Made by a program: the position numbers and the translations under genes
IMG/VR virus record: IMGVR_UViG_3300035703_000022
Span: 1 to 64,000 of that record
Length of the DNA: 64,000 nt
Reading direction: 5' to 3' (one strand)
Source: a virus
The notes under the pieces: generated by a model
Database searches by the model: none
Seen by the model: the letters and a program-made list of their open reading frames with translations, nothing else
Told to the model about the DNA's origin: nothing
In this document: piece by piece, positions 45,603 to 54,565 of the stretch
Layout: the number at the start of each line of letters is the position of its first letter
Numbering within the stretch: position 1 is the first letter of the stretch

Positions 45603-47183
45603 CTATTTTTCAACTAATTGTTGTGTTTCTTCAAACCAAAGATAATCTAAAGAAGAATTATTTAGAGTTTTAACTGCATCTGTTGGAGTTTCTACTAATG
45701 GTTCCCCAGATAAATTAAAACTAGTATTCAAAAGTATTCCATGTCCAGATAATTTTTTAAATTCTTGCAAAAGTTCATATAAGTAACTATTATTTTTAGA
45801 AATAGTTTGAATTCTACATGTGTTATCTATGTGAGTTATACCAGACAACATTTTAACATATTCTGATCTTACTGGAAAACATATAGTCATAAATGGACTT
45901 GATTTTATTTTTCCTAGGTTGAAATAAACATCAGCATCTTCTTCCAGTACAACACATGCAAAAGGACGATACCATTCTCTTTTTTTGATTTTATTTACGA
46001 TATTTTTTGCTTCAAAATTTAAGGGATTAAAAAATATAGAACGATTCCCAAGTGCTCTTTGGCCAGCTTCTGCGATACCCCTATATACAGCAATAGATTT
46101 ATTCTGATTTAATAAATTACTAATATCTTTTATTGACGTTGTTTTACCTTTATATAAAGAAACATCATAATAAGATCCGTGGAAAAAAGTTGTCTGGATT
46201 TGATTTGGAATTTTATTTGTTAATTCTATGTGCGAATTCATTGCAGCTCCAATACTAACTCCATTATCATTACATACTGGTTCAAAATAAAATTCTACAT
46301 CAGGAAATCTCTGCAAGTAATAATAATTTGCAACAATATTCATACCATAACCACCAGAGATACAGACTTTCTTAATCCCTGTTTTTATTATTGAATCTTC
46401 TATTAGATCTCCAACTACTTTTTGGGTTTGTTGTTGAACCTCATAACAAAAATCCGCATGTAATTTGTAGTTTTTACTGTCTACTATTTTAATTGGATTC
46501 TTCAAAAATTGTTTGATTTCTTCAGAAGAGTTTTTATAAAAATCATTATTAAAAATATTTTTTTCTAAGAATAACTTTTTAAATGATTTATTATCAGATC
46601 CATATGAGGAAAGTCCCATTGCTTTTCCACAATCATCTGGAGTATTTCCCATCAAAATTGCAGCAATGTCATATAACTTACCGACTCCAAAAGTACCGTC
46701 TTCCCAAAAAAGATCAAATGGATTTGAATCTTCTATAATATTTTTATAAATTAAACTATTTTTATGTTTATCAAAAACAAAAACACTTTCTACTTCTACT
46801 AAGTTATCTCTAATTGTTGATCCGGCTCCATCAACTACAACAACGATACTTTCATCAAAACCACTATTGTAAAAGGCAAGAGAAGCATGATTTAAATGAT
46901 GATCCTGTTGCATCATTAATTTCACATTGGAGTTATATTTTTTACATTCTTCAAAAATTTTTGATATTATATCGTCTCTTGTATTAAAGTTAGATATGGT
47001 AACAACATCTAATTTTTGATCTAATTTATTACAAATATCATCTATCAATGTCAATATTATTGATTGATCATCATCGTGTTTTTTTCTTGTATATCTTTCC
47101 ACTAAGAAATATTGTTCTAAATTTCCATCATTTAGAACACATATCGAAGAGTCATGTCCCAAATGAATACTAAGTATTAACAT
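45603..47183 (-). CDS. Carbamoyltransferase (NodU/CmcH/TobZ family)
   Basis: 526 residues. N-terminal ASKHA-like fold: ILSIHLGHDSSICVLNDGNL, HHLNHASLAFYNSGFDESIV (metal-binding His pair), VVVDGAGST, and a Ser/Gly ATP loop GGYGMNIVANYYY. The C-terminal YrdC-like part has GQRALGNRSIFFNP and RPFACVVLEED. This family forms carbamoyl adenylate from ATP and carbamoyl phosphate and puts the carbamoyl group on a sugar or antibiotic. Here it heads the last steps of the glycan island; it is the last gene of that minus-strand unit. Confidence 0.9.
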   Translation of the reverse strand: MLILSIHLGHDSSICVLNDGNLEQYFLVERYTRKKHDDDQSIILTLIDDICNKLDQKLDVVTISNFNTRDDIISKIFEECKKYNSNVKLMMQQDHHLNHASLAFYNSGFDESIVVVVDGAGSTIRDNLVEVESVFVFDKHKNSLIYKNIIEDSNPFDLFWEDGTFGVGKLYDIAAILMGNTPDDCGKAMGLSSYGSDNKSFKKLFLEKNIFNNDFYKNSSEEIKQFLKNPIKIVDSKNYKLHADFCYEVQQQTQKVVGDLIEDSIIKTGIKKVCISGGYGMNIVANYYYLQRFPDVEFYFEPVCNDNGVSIGAAMNSHIELTNKIPNQIQTTFFHGSYYDVSLYKGKTTSIKDISNLLNQNKSIAVYRGIAEAGQRALGNRSIFFNPLNFEAKNIVNKIKKREWYRPFACVVLEEDADVYFNLGKIKSSPFMTICFPVRSEYVKMLSGITHIDNTCRIQTISKNNSYLYELLQEFKKLSGHGILLNTSFNLSGEPLVETPTDAVKTLNNSSLDYLWFEETQQLVEK

Positions 47184-48034
47184 TTCTCTAAAAATTTTGT
47201 TATGTCTTCCATTTTTACTTTCATGGTCATTTTTAGATCATTTGGTTTACCATAAGTAAAAAAGTCTTCCAATGGAAATTTATGGTGATGATTTTTCCAC
47301 CAATCTTCTATTAATCGACTACAAATTATATCTATAGGGAACATTTTATTATCATTCTGTTCACTATCTCCGTTTATATTGATATTAAGATTGAAAAGAG
47401 GAATTGAATATGTAATTCCAATATCAAATAAATTGGCATCTCCAGTTATATGAGTTTTACTGTATCTTTTATGAAAAGAATTATCTACAAATGTTAATCT
47501 ATATTTTCCATCACGGTACATCAAATCTTTAACTTTTTTTGCATATGATCGATTTATTAGGTATGCAGCTGCAGATCCAGAATCAGATCTTTTGTGTAAA
47601 AACATTGGTACAAATAGACCATTTGAATGATATGTACTGCAAAAGTAGAGTTGAATACATTCCCAATTTTCTGGTAGATTACTTTGAAAATATGTCCAAT
47701 CGAAATTCCAATATTTTATATTCTGTATTGATAAGTCATCTTCCATTATAATGCAAGTTTCAGAAAGATTACCATCATACCAATTAATGATGGTTTCTAT
47801 ATGATTTAATGCAGTTGACATTGCAGATAGACATTCCAAAATTCCATTCTCTACGATTATATCTTTCCATTCATCATATTTGGAAATGTCATACTTAGAA
47901 GCATTAATCCTTTGATAGTTTGTTATTCCCCAATTATTGAATTGAGATTCCATCCATTTTTTTCTATCAGTCCTATGAAAAAGATTGATATAGTAAATTG
48001 GGGGAAACTCTTTGAGTTTATTTTCTAAGTCCAC
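47177..48034 (-). CDS. GT25-like glycosyltransferase, copy 1
   Basis: 285 residues. The N-terminus PPIYYINLFHRTDRKKWMES, then WGITNYQRINAS, is the GT25/LPS-glycosyltransferase entry; IIMEDDLSIQNI is the D-x-D-like metal site, and later SAAYLINRSYAKKVKDLMYR. It ends with WWKNHHHKFPLEDFFTYGKP. It is one of five related copies in this island (also 50070, 50918, 51771, 52586). Donor and acceptor are unknown. Confidence 0.82.
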   Translation of the reverse strand: MDLENKLKEFPPIYYINLFHRTDRKKWMESQFNNWGITNYQRINASKYDISKYDEWKDIIVENGILECLSAMSTALNHIETIINWYDGNLSETCIIMEDDLSIQNIKYWNFDWTYFQSNLPENWECIQLYFCSTYHSNGLFVPMFLHKRSDSGSAAAYLINRSYAKKVKDLMYRDGKYRLTFVDNSFHKRYSKTHITGDANLFDIGITYSIPLFNLNININGDSEQNDNKMFPIDIICSRLIEDWWKNHHHKFPLEDFFTYGKPNDLKMTMKVKMEDITKFLEKC

Positions 48035-48996
48035 TATTCTCTTTCAAGATCTAATGTAACGCAATGAAAACATCCACTCAATGTTCTTGAGTGTCTCATA
48101 GGGAGCATTGCACATTCTATACCGTGTTTTTCCAGTTCTTTTCGGGTAGGTTCTTGATGTTCTTCCAGAGCCACCAAATTAGGATTTACGCTGAAAAGAT
48201 TCATATTGATCCATTCAGAAGAATGGTTATATCCTGGATAATATCCAATATCTACTGGTTCTGGACACCAAACAACATCCCAGTTTCTAAAAGGTTCTGG
48301 GAGAATGTCCACAGACTTGATTCTTTCGGGATTTAATAACATCAAACCTTCACGAAGAAACGCAATCGTAGTATCTATGTGCATGTAACTATAAACACCC
48401 TGAAGAAGGTGAACTTTTGCACGATCTCTAAGCATTTCTTGAAGTAAATTAGCTCCCACAATATTTCCACTATTAGATACAAGATACAAAATATCATCAT
48501 TTGCACGAATAATATTTGCTGCATCAAATGCAGGAGTTACTTCCGTGAGTGCAAGAGTATCTTTATCTCCTACACAATCTTCATTGTAGAGTTCTTTTTG
48601 ATGTTTACATGGGACAATGATTGTTGTATCTAACCTATCAATTACGGATTTCCATGCATCTTTTCTACACTCCAACGGCATAGGAGTTGCAACGGTCAGA
48701 TCTTTATGGGTAAAGATTACATCTCTTGGACAAAAATTGTAATATTCTGTAGCAGTTCTTTTTGGTCTTACTACTTCTACGCCTTCTCCCAACAAAAACT
48801 TAACAAAGGTCTCCAAATCTTCATTTGCTTCATCTATGACTTGTTGTGGATATGGTCCAACTGGAACGTCTGAGACATCTTTTCTATCTGCATAGTTAAT
48901 TGTACGGACACTTAAATCTACTTCGGGAACTGTTGCATGGTCTGCAACTCCCACAACTACCTTTTTTAGTTTACTCCACTCATTTTGACTTTTCAT
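48034..48996 (-). CDS. Amidinotransferase (AGAT/StrB-like)
   Basis: 320 residues. Matches arginine:glycine or inosamine-phosphate amidinotransferases: NEWSKLKKVVVGVADHATVP, YYNFCPRDVIFTHKDLTVAT, HLLQGVYSYMHIDTTIAFLR (catalytic His), NMNLFSVNPNLVALEE, and RHSRTLSGCFHCVTLDLERE with the catalytic Cys at 312. It would move the amidino group of arginine to an amine. In this island an amino sugar made by the aminotransferase at 49490 is the likely acceptor, giving a guanidino sugar; that is inferred. Confidence 0.88.
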   Translation of the reverse strand: MKSQNEWSKLKKVVVGVADHATVPEVDLSVRTINYADRKDVSDVPVGPYPQQVIDEANEDLETFVKFLLGEGVEVVRPKRTATEYYNFCPRDVIFTHKDLTVATPMPLECRKDAWKSVIDRLDTTIIVPCKHQKELYNEDCVGDKDTLALTEVTPAFDAANIIRANDDILYLVSNSGNIVGANLLQEMLRDRAKVHLLQGVYSYMHIDTTIAFLREGLMLLNPERIKSVDILPEPFRNWDVVWCPEPVDIGYYPGYNHSSEWINMNLFSVNPNLVALEEHQEPTRKELEKHGIECAMLPMRHSRTLSGCFHCVTLDLERE

Positions 48997-49493
48997 TTCT
49001 TGACCCCAGTGATTTGAATCGCATATCTATCTTTCATACTAAAATTATAAAATGCATGTATTTCATCATAATCCCAATAAAAACAATGCCCAGCTTTCCA
49101 TCTACAATATGCAGTATCTTTAACCTGCAAAATTTGACCTGGAGAACTATCTTCCAACATTACCATACATCGGATTACATTTTCAGAATCAACATTATTT
49201 AATTCTACATACTTTCCATAAAGATCTGTATGGAGAGGTAAATATTGTCCAGGTTTAAAATAATTAACTGCAGCAGCTACTTTATCTAAAAAACTAAACT
49301 TAGGAATAATATAATCATTCACGCATTTTGGCATAGGATTTGGTAAATGATATTTGTACATAGACAACTTATCTTTACTGTGTCCAGAATTCAAATATTG
49401 ATTTACTAACTCCTCATCTTTATGAGTACATAAAATATAATCAAGATTATAGAAGTCTTTAATATCCCAATTAGGCGTTATATGATTAATCAT
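48993..49493 (-). CDS. 2OG-Fe(II) oxygenase, Asp/Asn hydroxylase-like
   Basis: 166 residues. Iron ligands H88 and D90 (YLPLHTDLYG) and H146 (DEIHAFYN), with R156 for 2-oxoglutarate (SMKDRYAIQITG). VIRCMVMLEDSSPGQ and WKAGHCFYWDYD are typical of the aspartyl/asparaginyl hydroxylase fold. It probably hydroxylates a sugar or peptide group in the same pathway. ATGA overlaps on both sides. Confidence 0.82.
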   Translation of the reverse strand: MINHITPNWDIKDFYNLDYILCTHKDEELVNQYLNSGHSKDKLSMYKYHLPNPMPKCVNDYIIPKFSFLDKVAAAVNYFKPGQYLPLHTDLYGKYVELNNVDSENVIRCMVMLEDSSPGQILQVKDTAYCRWKAGHCFYWDYDEIHAFYNFSMKDRYAIQITGVKK

Positions 49494-50077
49494 GCAAATA
49501 CTGACATTCTCGTTAAATCAGGGTAATCCCTGTGGCTCCATTTTTTACCGGGAATTTTTTTCCGCTCATTTAGTAATTTAATTCCGATTTTGGCCACCTC
49601 AGGGGTCATATAGTAATGATACCCGATAGTATCTATGTCTTGTTCAACCCATGGACGACTGAGATCACGACCATCATAAGACATTTTTTTCAGTGTATCA
49701 TAATCTTCTTTGTTTTGCAATAAGATCGCACCACCTCTTCCAAGGTTTAAGTGTTTTTTAAACTGAAAACTTAAACACATAAACGTACCAGGAATATAAG
49801 TATTCTCTCCCCAAAGAACAGCAGCATCAATGATATTTGTAGGTGCTAAGTAATAATAATCAGACCATTCTTCTTCCCTCCAGTTCCAGTCTAATCTAAG
49901 TTTCATACAGGTCATTGGAACTGAAATATAAGTTCTCGTAGGGATGGTAATATAATCTTCCTGAGTATGTCTTAAACAAAGTTCCAATGCATGAGTACAC
50001 GAATCAGTAGCTACTGCATAAGGGGATCCGAAAAACTCTGCAATTTGATTCTCAAATTCAGTAACGTACTCAAACAT
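49490..50077 (-). CDS. Short DegT/DnrJ-type aminotransferase
   Basis: 195 residues from MFEYVTEFENQIAEFFGSPY. It keeps the PLP core of the sugar-aminotransferase family: ATDSCTHALELCLRHT, IPTRTYISVPMTCM, NIIDAAV (cofactor Asp), SFQFKKHLNLGRGGAILL (Schiff-base Lys), and GYHYYMTPEVAKIGIKLL. Normal members have about 370 residues; this one lacks the C-terminal domain and about 60 residues of the middle. It may still be active as a minimal form, or be a degenerate product. It would make an amino sugar. Confidence 0.8.
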   Translation of the reverse strand: MFEYVTEFENQIAEFFGSPYAVATDSCTHALELCLRHTQEDYITIPTRTYISVPMTCMKLRLDWNWREEEWSDYYYLAPTNIIDAAVLWGENTYIPGTFMCLSFQFKKHLNLGRGGAILLQNKEDYDTLKKMSYDGRDLSRPWVEQDIDTIGYHYYMTPEVAKIGIKLLNERKKIPGKKWSHRDYPDLTRMSVFA

Positions 50078-50921
50078 TTTCAAATTCACTGGGTAAAATT
50101 ATTCTATCATTTGGTTTGCCATAAGTAAAGAAGTCTTCCAAAGTATATTCATCTCGAAGTTCTGTCCACCATTTTTTACATGATTTGTACGAAAATTCTA
50201 AATCACCTCTTTCCTCTTTTCTACAAATATTTTCAGCATAACTACCAAAACGTTGATTTATAGAAAACAAAGGCATGGAGTAAGTTTTGCCATTATGACA
50301 TAAAAAATAGTCTACCGTAAAATTTGGATTGTTAGTTTCTTTTTCAGTCCATTTATAATTACAGATTTTTTTGGATAAATCAAACTTACCATCTTTATAA
50401 TGAAGACTTATAATTTTTTCTGCATATCTTCTATTAATCATACAACCCCCAACTCCATGGCCAGGTAAAATTGGATGTAAAAAACAAGGAATTAGATCCG
50501 GATTTTCAAAACTCATTTGTATACAGTCCCAATCATAGGGGATATTGTTCATTAAATATTGCCAATCAAAGTGCCAGTATTCAATAAAAAATAAATCATA
50601 GTCATCCTCCATTAAAATTAAATATTTTTCATTGGTAGTTTCCAACCAATTCTTAATTATTAATAGATATGAAAGGGCTATACTTGTATCGGTAATATGT
50701 CGTTTATTTTTCTCGATGTCCTTTGGAAATGGGTTCAAAATAACCATATTTTTCCAATCTTCATATGTAGAAAATTGGTATTTTGATCCAGATACTTTCG
50801 TATAATTTGATATCCCCCAATAATCATATTGTATCTCAGCATATTTTTGTCTGTCCTCCCTTTCATCCAAAGTCAATAACATAATATGAGGAAGATCTTT
50901 TAATTTATTAGCTAAATTCAT
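50070..50921 (-). CDS. GT25-like glycosyltransferase, copy 2
   Basis: 283 residues. LPHIMLLTLDEREDRQKYAE, YWGISNYTKVSGSKYQ, LILMEDDYDLFFIEYWHFDW, GGCMINRRYAEKIISLHYKD, and the end TLEDFFTYGKPNDRI. It is closest to the next gene (50918-51787); they share long near-identical segments. Probably adds a sugar to a surface glycan. Confidence 0.82.
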   Translation of the reverse strand: MNLANKLKDLPHIMLLTLDEREDRQKYAEIQYDYWGISNYTKVSGSKYQFSTYEDWKNMVILNPFPKDIEKNKRHITDTSIALSYLLIIKNWLETTNEKYLILMEDDYDLFFIEYWHFDWQYLMNNIPYDWDCIQMSFENPDLIPCFLHPILPGHGVGGCMINRRYAEKIISLHYKDGKFDLSKKICNYKWTEKETNNPNFTVDYFLCHNGKTYSMPLFSINQRFGSYAENICRKEERGDLEFSYKSCKKWWTELRDEYTLEDFFTYGKPNDRIILPSEFENV

Positions 50922-51787
50922 ATATCTATCTCTCTCGGTGTAATTATTCTATCATTTGGTTTGCCATAAGTAAAGAACTCATCCAAAGTATACTCATCTC
51001 TAAGTTCTGTCCACCACTTTTTATAAGCTTTATAAGAAAACTCTAAATCAGTTCTCTCTGGTTTTCTGCAAATATTTTGAGCCCAACTACCAAGATTTTG
51101 ATTTACGGAAAATAGAGGAATGCAGTAAGTTTTTCCATTGTGACCTAGAAAATAATCTGTGGTAAAATTTGGCATACCTAGTCCTTCATAGGTAGAGATG
51201 CCCTTGGGTGACCACTTATAGTTAGAAATTTTTTGTGAGAGATCAAACTTACCATCTTTATAATGAAGACTTATAATTTTTTCTGCATATCTTCTATTAA
51301 TTAATGAACCTCCACTATCATGTTTAGCTAGAATTGGATGCAAAAAACAGGGAATTTCTTCTTCATTTTCAAAACTCATCTGAATACAATCCCAATCATA
51401 CGGAAGACTATTCATCAGATATTCCCAATCAAAGTGCCAATGTTCTATAAAACTTAGATCATAGTCATCTTCCATGATAATAACATATTGATCATTACTA
51501 GTCTCCAACCAATTTTTAATGTTTACTAAATGGGAAAGAGTAATAGAAATTTCTGCAATATGATGATTCTTTCTCAGATAATCTTCAGGAAAAGGATTCA
51601 AAATAACTAAATCTTTCCAATAATTTTCATATGTTGAAAGTTGATACTTTGATCCAGATACTTTTGTATAATTTTTTATTCCCCAATAATCATATTGAGT
51701 TTCGGTATATTCCAACCTATCCTTTCTTTCATCTATTGTTGCCAGAATAATAGGAGGAAAATTTCGTAACTTATCTTTTAAATTCAT
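50918..51787 (-). CDS. GT25-like glycosyltransferase, copy 3
   Basis: 289 residues. FPPIILATIDERKDRLEYTE, YVIIMEDDYDLSFIEHWHFD, GGSLINRRYAEKIISLHYKD, end TLDEFFTYGKPNDRI. Closest relative is 50070-50921; both keep the E-D-D-Y metal site. It differs by a short insertion (KGISTYEGLGMPN) near residue 200. Confidence 0.82.
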   Translation of the reverse strand: MNLKDKLRNFPPIILATIDERKDRLEYTETQYDYWGIKNYTKVSGSKYQLSTYENYWKDLVILNPFPEDYLRKNHHIAEISITLSHLVNIKNWLETSNDQYVIIMEDDYDLSFIEHWHFDWEYLMNSLPYDWDCIQMSFENEEEIPCFLHPILAKHDSGGSLINRRYAEKIISLHYKDGKFDLSQKISNYKWSPKGISTYEGLGMPNFTTDYFLGHNGKTYCIPLFSVNQNLGSWAQNICRKPERTDLEFSYKAYKKWWTELRDEYTLDEFFTYGKPNDRIITPREIDI

Positions 51788-52586
51788 GACTCACTTCTAT
51801 GCACAATTCTTTCATTCTAGATGAATTTAAATAAAAAATATCATCCAAAGTATAATTTAAAGACTTACGTTTCCACCAATCTAAAACTATAACATCACAA
51901 TTTTTAGCCATATAATTTATATCTCCATTCCTAAGTCCATCACTTACAAAATTATAATTAGTAGTGAAAATTGGAATAGAATAAGTAACCCCTATTTGAT
52001 ACAAAACAAAATCTACAGACTGGTAATGATATTGTGGCCAATTTAAATTATATCCGTAATTAGAATACAATTTAAATTTTTCATCCACATAATGAAGATT
52101 GATGAGTTTTTGTGCATATGATCTATTAATAAGTATGCATCCAGTAGAGTGATTATTCCTAGTCCATTTGGATAAATTCATCTTAACAAATCTCTCACCA
52201 ATAATATGAAGTTGAACACATTCCCAATTGCAAGGTAAATTATTTTCAAAAGTTTTCCAATCAAAATTCCAGTATTCAACTGGTTCTAGGCATAAATCAT
52301 CCTCAATAATTAAACAAGTTTCCGAAACATTTGATTCATACCAATCAATTATGCCATGCATTCTATCAATTAAAGTAGCAAGAAACCATACTTGCGTTCT
52401 AAGTTTATCAGTTATTACTTTAGGTTTCCATTCTTTGTAATTATCTACCGAATATCTAGAAGAATTAACTCTATGGTAGTCTTTTATCCCATATTTTGAG
52501 AACTGGGTTTCCAAGTACTCTCTGCGATCTGCTCTATGATCTAAGTTAAAATAATATATGGGAGGAATCGTATCCAACTTTGTCAT
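51771..52586 (-). CDS. GT25-like glycosyltransferase, copy 4
   Basis: 271 residues. PPIYYFNLDHRADRREYLET, YGIKDYHRVNSSRYS, CLIIEDDLCLEPVEYWNFDW, TGCILINRSYAQKLINLHYV. More distant than copies 2 and 3 and without the FFTYGKPND end (TLDDIFYLNSSRMKE instead). It overlaps copy 3 by 17 nt. Confidence 0.82.
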   Translation of the reverse strand: MTKLDTIPPIYYFNLDHRADRREYLETQFSKYGIKDYHRVNSSRYSVDNYKEWKPKVITDKLRTQVWFLATLIDRMHGIIDWYESNVSETCLIIEDDLCLEPVEYWNFDWKTFENNLPCNWECVQLHIIGERFVKMNLSKWTRNNHSTGCILINRSYAQKLINLHYVDEKFKLYSNYGYNLNWPQYHYQSVDFVLYQIGVTYSIPIFTTNYNFVSDGLRNGDINYMAKNCDVIVLDWWKRKSLNYTLDDIFYLNSSRMKELCIEVSHEFKR

Positions 52587-53380
52587 TATAAATTTACTTT
52601 TACAGTCATTTCAGAATCATTATCTTTACCATAAGAAAAAAATTCATCTAAAGAATAATTATCTCTCAGATTGTTCCACCAATTATAGTAAATATCTCTG
52701 CAGATAAAATGATGTTTTTTGGGTATTTTATCTAACTCTGGATTTTGAGTTATTAGAGGTAATTGATATGTTTTTCCTAGAAAAGAAAAGAAACCATCCA
52801 ATGAAACGACTCGATAACCTTTATTAAATGGATGAATTCCATATTTACGAATTAATAGATATTTTTCTTTGAAATAGTGTAAGTTGATTAATTTTTGAGC
52901 AAAATGTCTATTAATTAAGAGTGGACCAAAAGCACTAGTCTGATCCTTTGGATGTAGAAAAAACTTAATATGATACGATGATTCATATCCCAATTGTATA
53001 CAATCCCAATCATATGGAATGTTATTCATTAGATATTGCCAATCAAAGTGCCAGTGTTTGATTAAACTTAAATCATAATCGTCTTCCATAATAATAAGAT
53101 ATTTTTCATTGGTAGTTTCCAACCAATATCTAATCATTTCAAAAGTCGAGAGACTAATTGAAGCAGTTAATATATGATCGTCTTTTGTAATCATTTCAGA
53201 AAAATGTAATACATCTTTCCAATCATTATAATTTTTAGATAAGTAATTTGATCCAGAAAATCTCACCACATTAGTGAGATTCCAGTTTTCAAATTGTGTT
53301 TCCATATATTTTCTTCTATCCAATTCAGAATCCAAATTTAGATAGTAGATACTAGGAATTCCTTTAAGTTTATCAGACAT
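52586..53380 (-). CDS. GT25-like glycosyltransferase, copy 5
   Basis: 264 residues. IPSIYYLNLDSELDRRKYME, YLIIMEDDYDLSLIKHWHFD, FGPLLINRHFAQKLINLHYF, end LDEFFSYGKDND. It shares one base with copy 4. First GT of the tandem array in the direction of transcription. Confidence 0.82.
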   Translation of the reverse strand: MSDKLKGIPSIYYLNLDSELDRRKYMETQFENWNLTNVVRFSGSNYLSKNYNDWKDVLHFSEMITKDDHILTASISLSTFEMIRYWLETTNEKYLIIMEDDYDLSLIKHWHFDWQYLMNNIPYDWDCIQLGYESSYHIKFFLHPKDQTSAFGPLLINRHFAQKLINLHYFKEKYLLIRKYGIHPFNKGYRVVSLDGFFSFLGKTYQLPLITQNPELDKIPKKHHFICRDIYYNWWNNLRDNYSLDEFFSYGKDNDSEMTVKVNL

Positions 53381-54542
53381 ACCAAGTAATAATAGAATAT
53401 CTAGTTCCAGAAATTACCGGCATTATTTCATGTGGATACATAAAATTTGAAGGAAACATGATAATAGATCCTTTAGAACCTCTTATTATGATTTCTCTAT
53501 CAAAAAATGCAAACTCACCTCCTTCATAATCATCATTCAAAAGAAAAGAACAACTTACTGATCTTTGTTGATTTTTGAATGAATCGGTATGTTGAATATA
53601 AAACTGTCCTTTTTTATATCTCAGTAAATCATAACCAGTGTCAATCTCTGAAGCAACTTCTGGAAATATTTTTCTATATTCATTTATAGCATTTGAAGCG
53701 CAGACATAAAAATCCTCATCTAATTTTTTTCTAACATCAAAATTCTTTTGGTGTGCAATATCACTAGATATACTTAAAATATCGCAATTCCTAACCTTAT
53801 CATCAACATTTCCAACACCTACACTACTCTGTTGCCAAAGACTACATCCTTGATATTCTTCCAAAATTCTATCACACAATTCTTTCGGAACAACATTATC
53901 TAATGTAAAAATATAGTCTTCTAATGATTTTTTACTCTTAATGTGAATTGGTTTTGTTTCTGATTTTTTCTTAGGAACAATATCTTCAACTATTGGTTTA
54001 GTCGTTTCATTAAGTTTATCGAAGTATGTATATGAACAATCTCCACGACTTCTAACATAATGTAAAAATACTTGGGTATAGTATTCACCATGATAAGAAT
54101 TTCTCCAATGTGGAGCAATTTTACCAAGATAAATCATGGCATCTCCCGGATTTAAATCCACGGAATGTTGTTCTCCTGTTGGGGTTTCAATCCATATTGG
54201 CCAATCAGAATCACCATGCAAATGCAAAGTCAATGATATTTCACAAGCATCTCTATCGATATGACGTAGTAATTCACTACCATTTTTATAAATTCTAGCG
54301 TAAGTATACGTAGGTAAGACAGTTTCTCCAATCGCATTAGAAATTTCTGAAGTTTTTTCACAAAGTAATTCTAAAAATGGAATGTAATTATACTTGGAAT
54401 AAGAATTTGGAGCTTGTTCATCTCCATTTAAATTATTTTCTTTGCAATACTCCAAAAATTCAAAAGAAAGAGAATCCGACCTTTCCTTTGAAATAAAATT
54501 TGGTAGTACAATATAATTATTATTAATTAATTTATCATTCAT
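53373..54542 (-). CDS. Double-domain 2OG-Fe(II) oxygenase
   Basis: 389 residues with two oxygenase domains in one chain. Domain 1 (1-165): ARIYKNGSELLRHIDRDACE with H94 and D96, and NPGDAMIYLGKIAPHWRNSY with H145. Domain 2 (205-389): GQFYIQHTDSFKNQQRSVSC with H318 and D320, FMYPHEIMPVISGTRYSIIT with H371 and R381. A Lys-rich linker (KKKSETKPIHIKSKK) joins them. Each side looks complete. It is the first gene of the island and may oxidise sugar or amino-acid groups; substrate unknown. Confidence 0.85.
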   Translation of the reverse strand: MNDKLINNNYIVLPNFISKERSDSLSFEFLEYCKENNLNGDEQAPNSYSKYNYIPFLELLCEKTSEISNAIGETVLPTYTYARIYKNGSELLRHIDRDACEISLTLHLHGDSDWPIWIETPTGEQHSVDLNPGDAMIYLGKIAPHWRNSYHGEYYTQVFLHYVRSRGDCSYTYFDKLNETTKPIVEDIVPKKKSETKPIHIKSKKSLEDYIFTLDNVVPKELCDRILEEYQGCSLWQQSSVGVGNVDDKVRNCDILSISSDIAHQKNFDVRKKLDEDFYVCASNAINEYRKIFPEVASEIDTGYDLLRYKKGQFYIQHTDSFKNQQRSVSCSFLLNDDYEGGEFAFFDREIIIRGSKGSIIMFPSNFMYPHEIMPVISGTRYSIITWYV

Positions 54543-54565
54543 AATTTAATATAATCAATGAAAGT

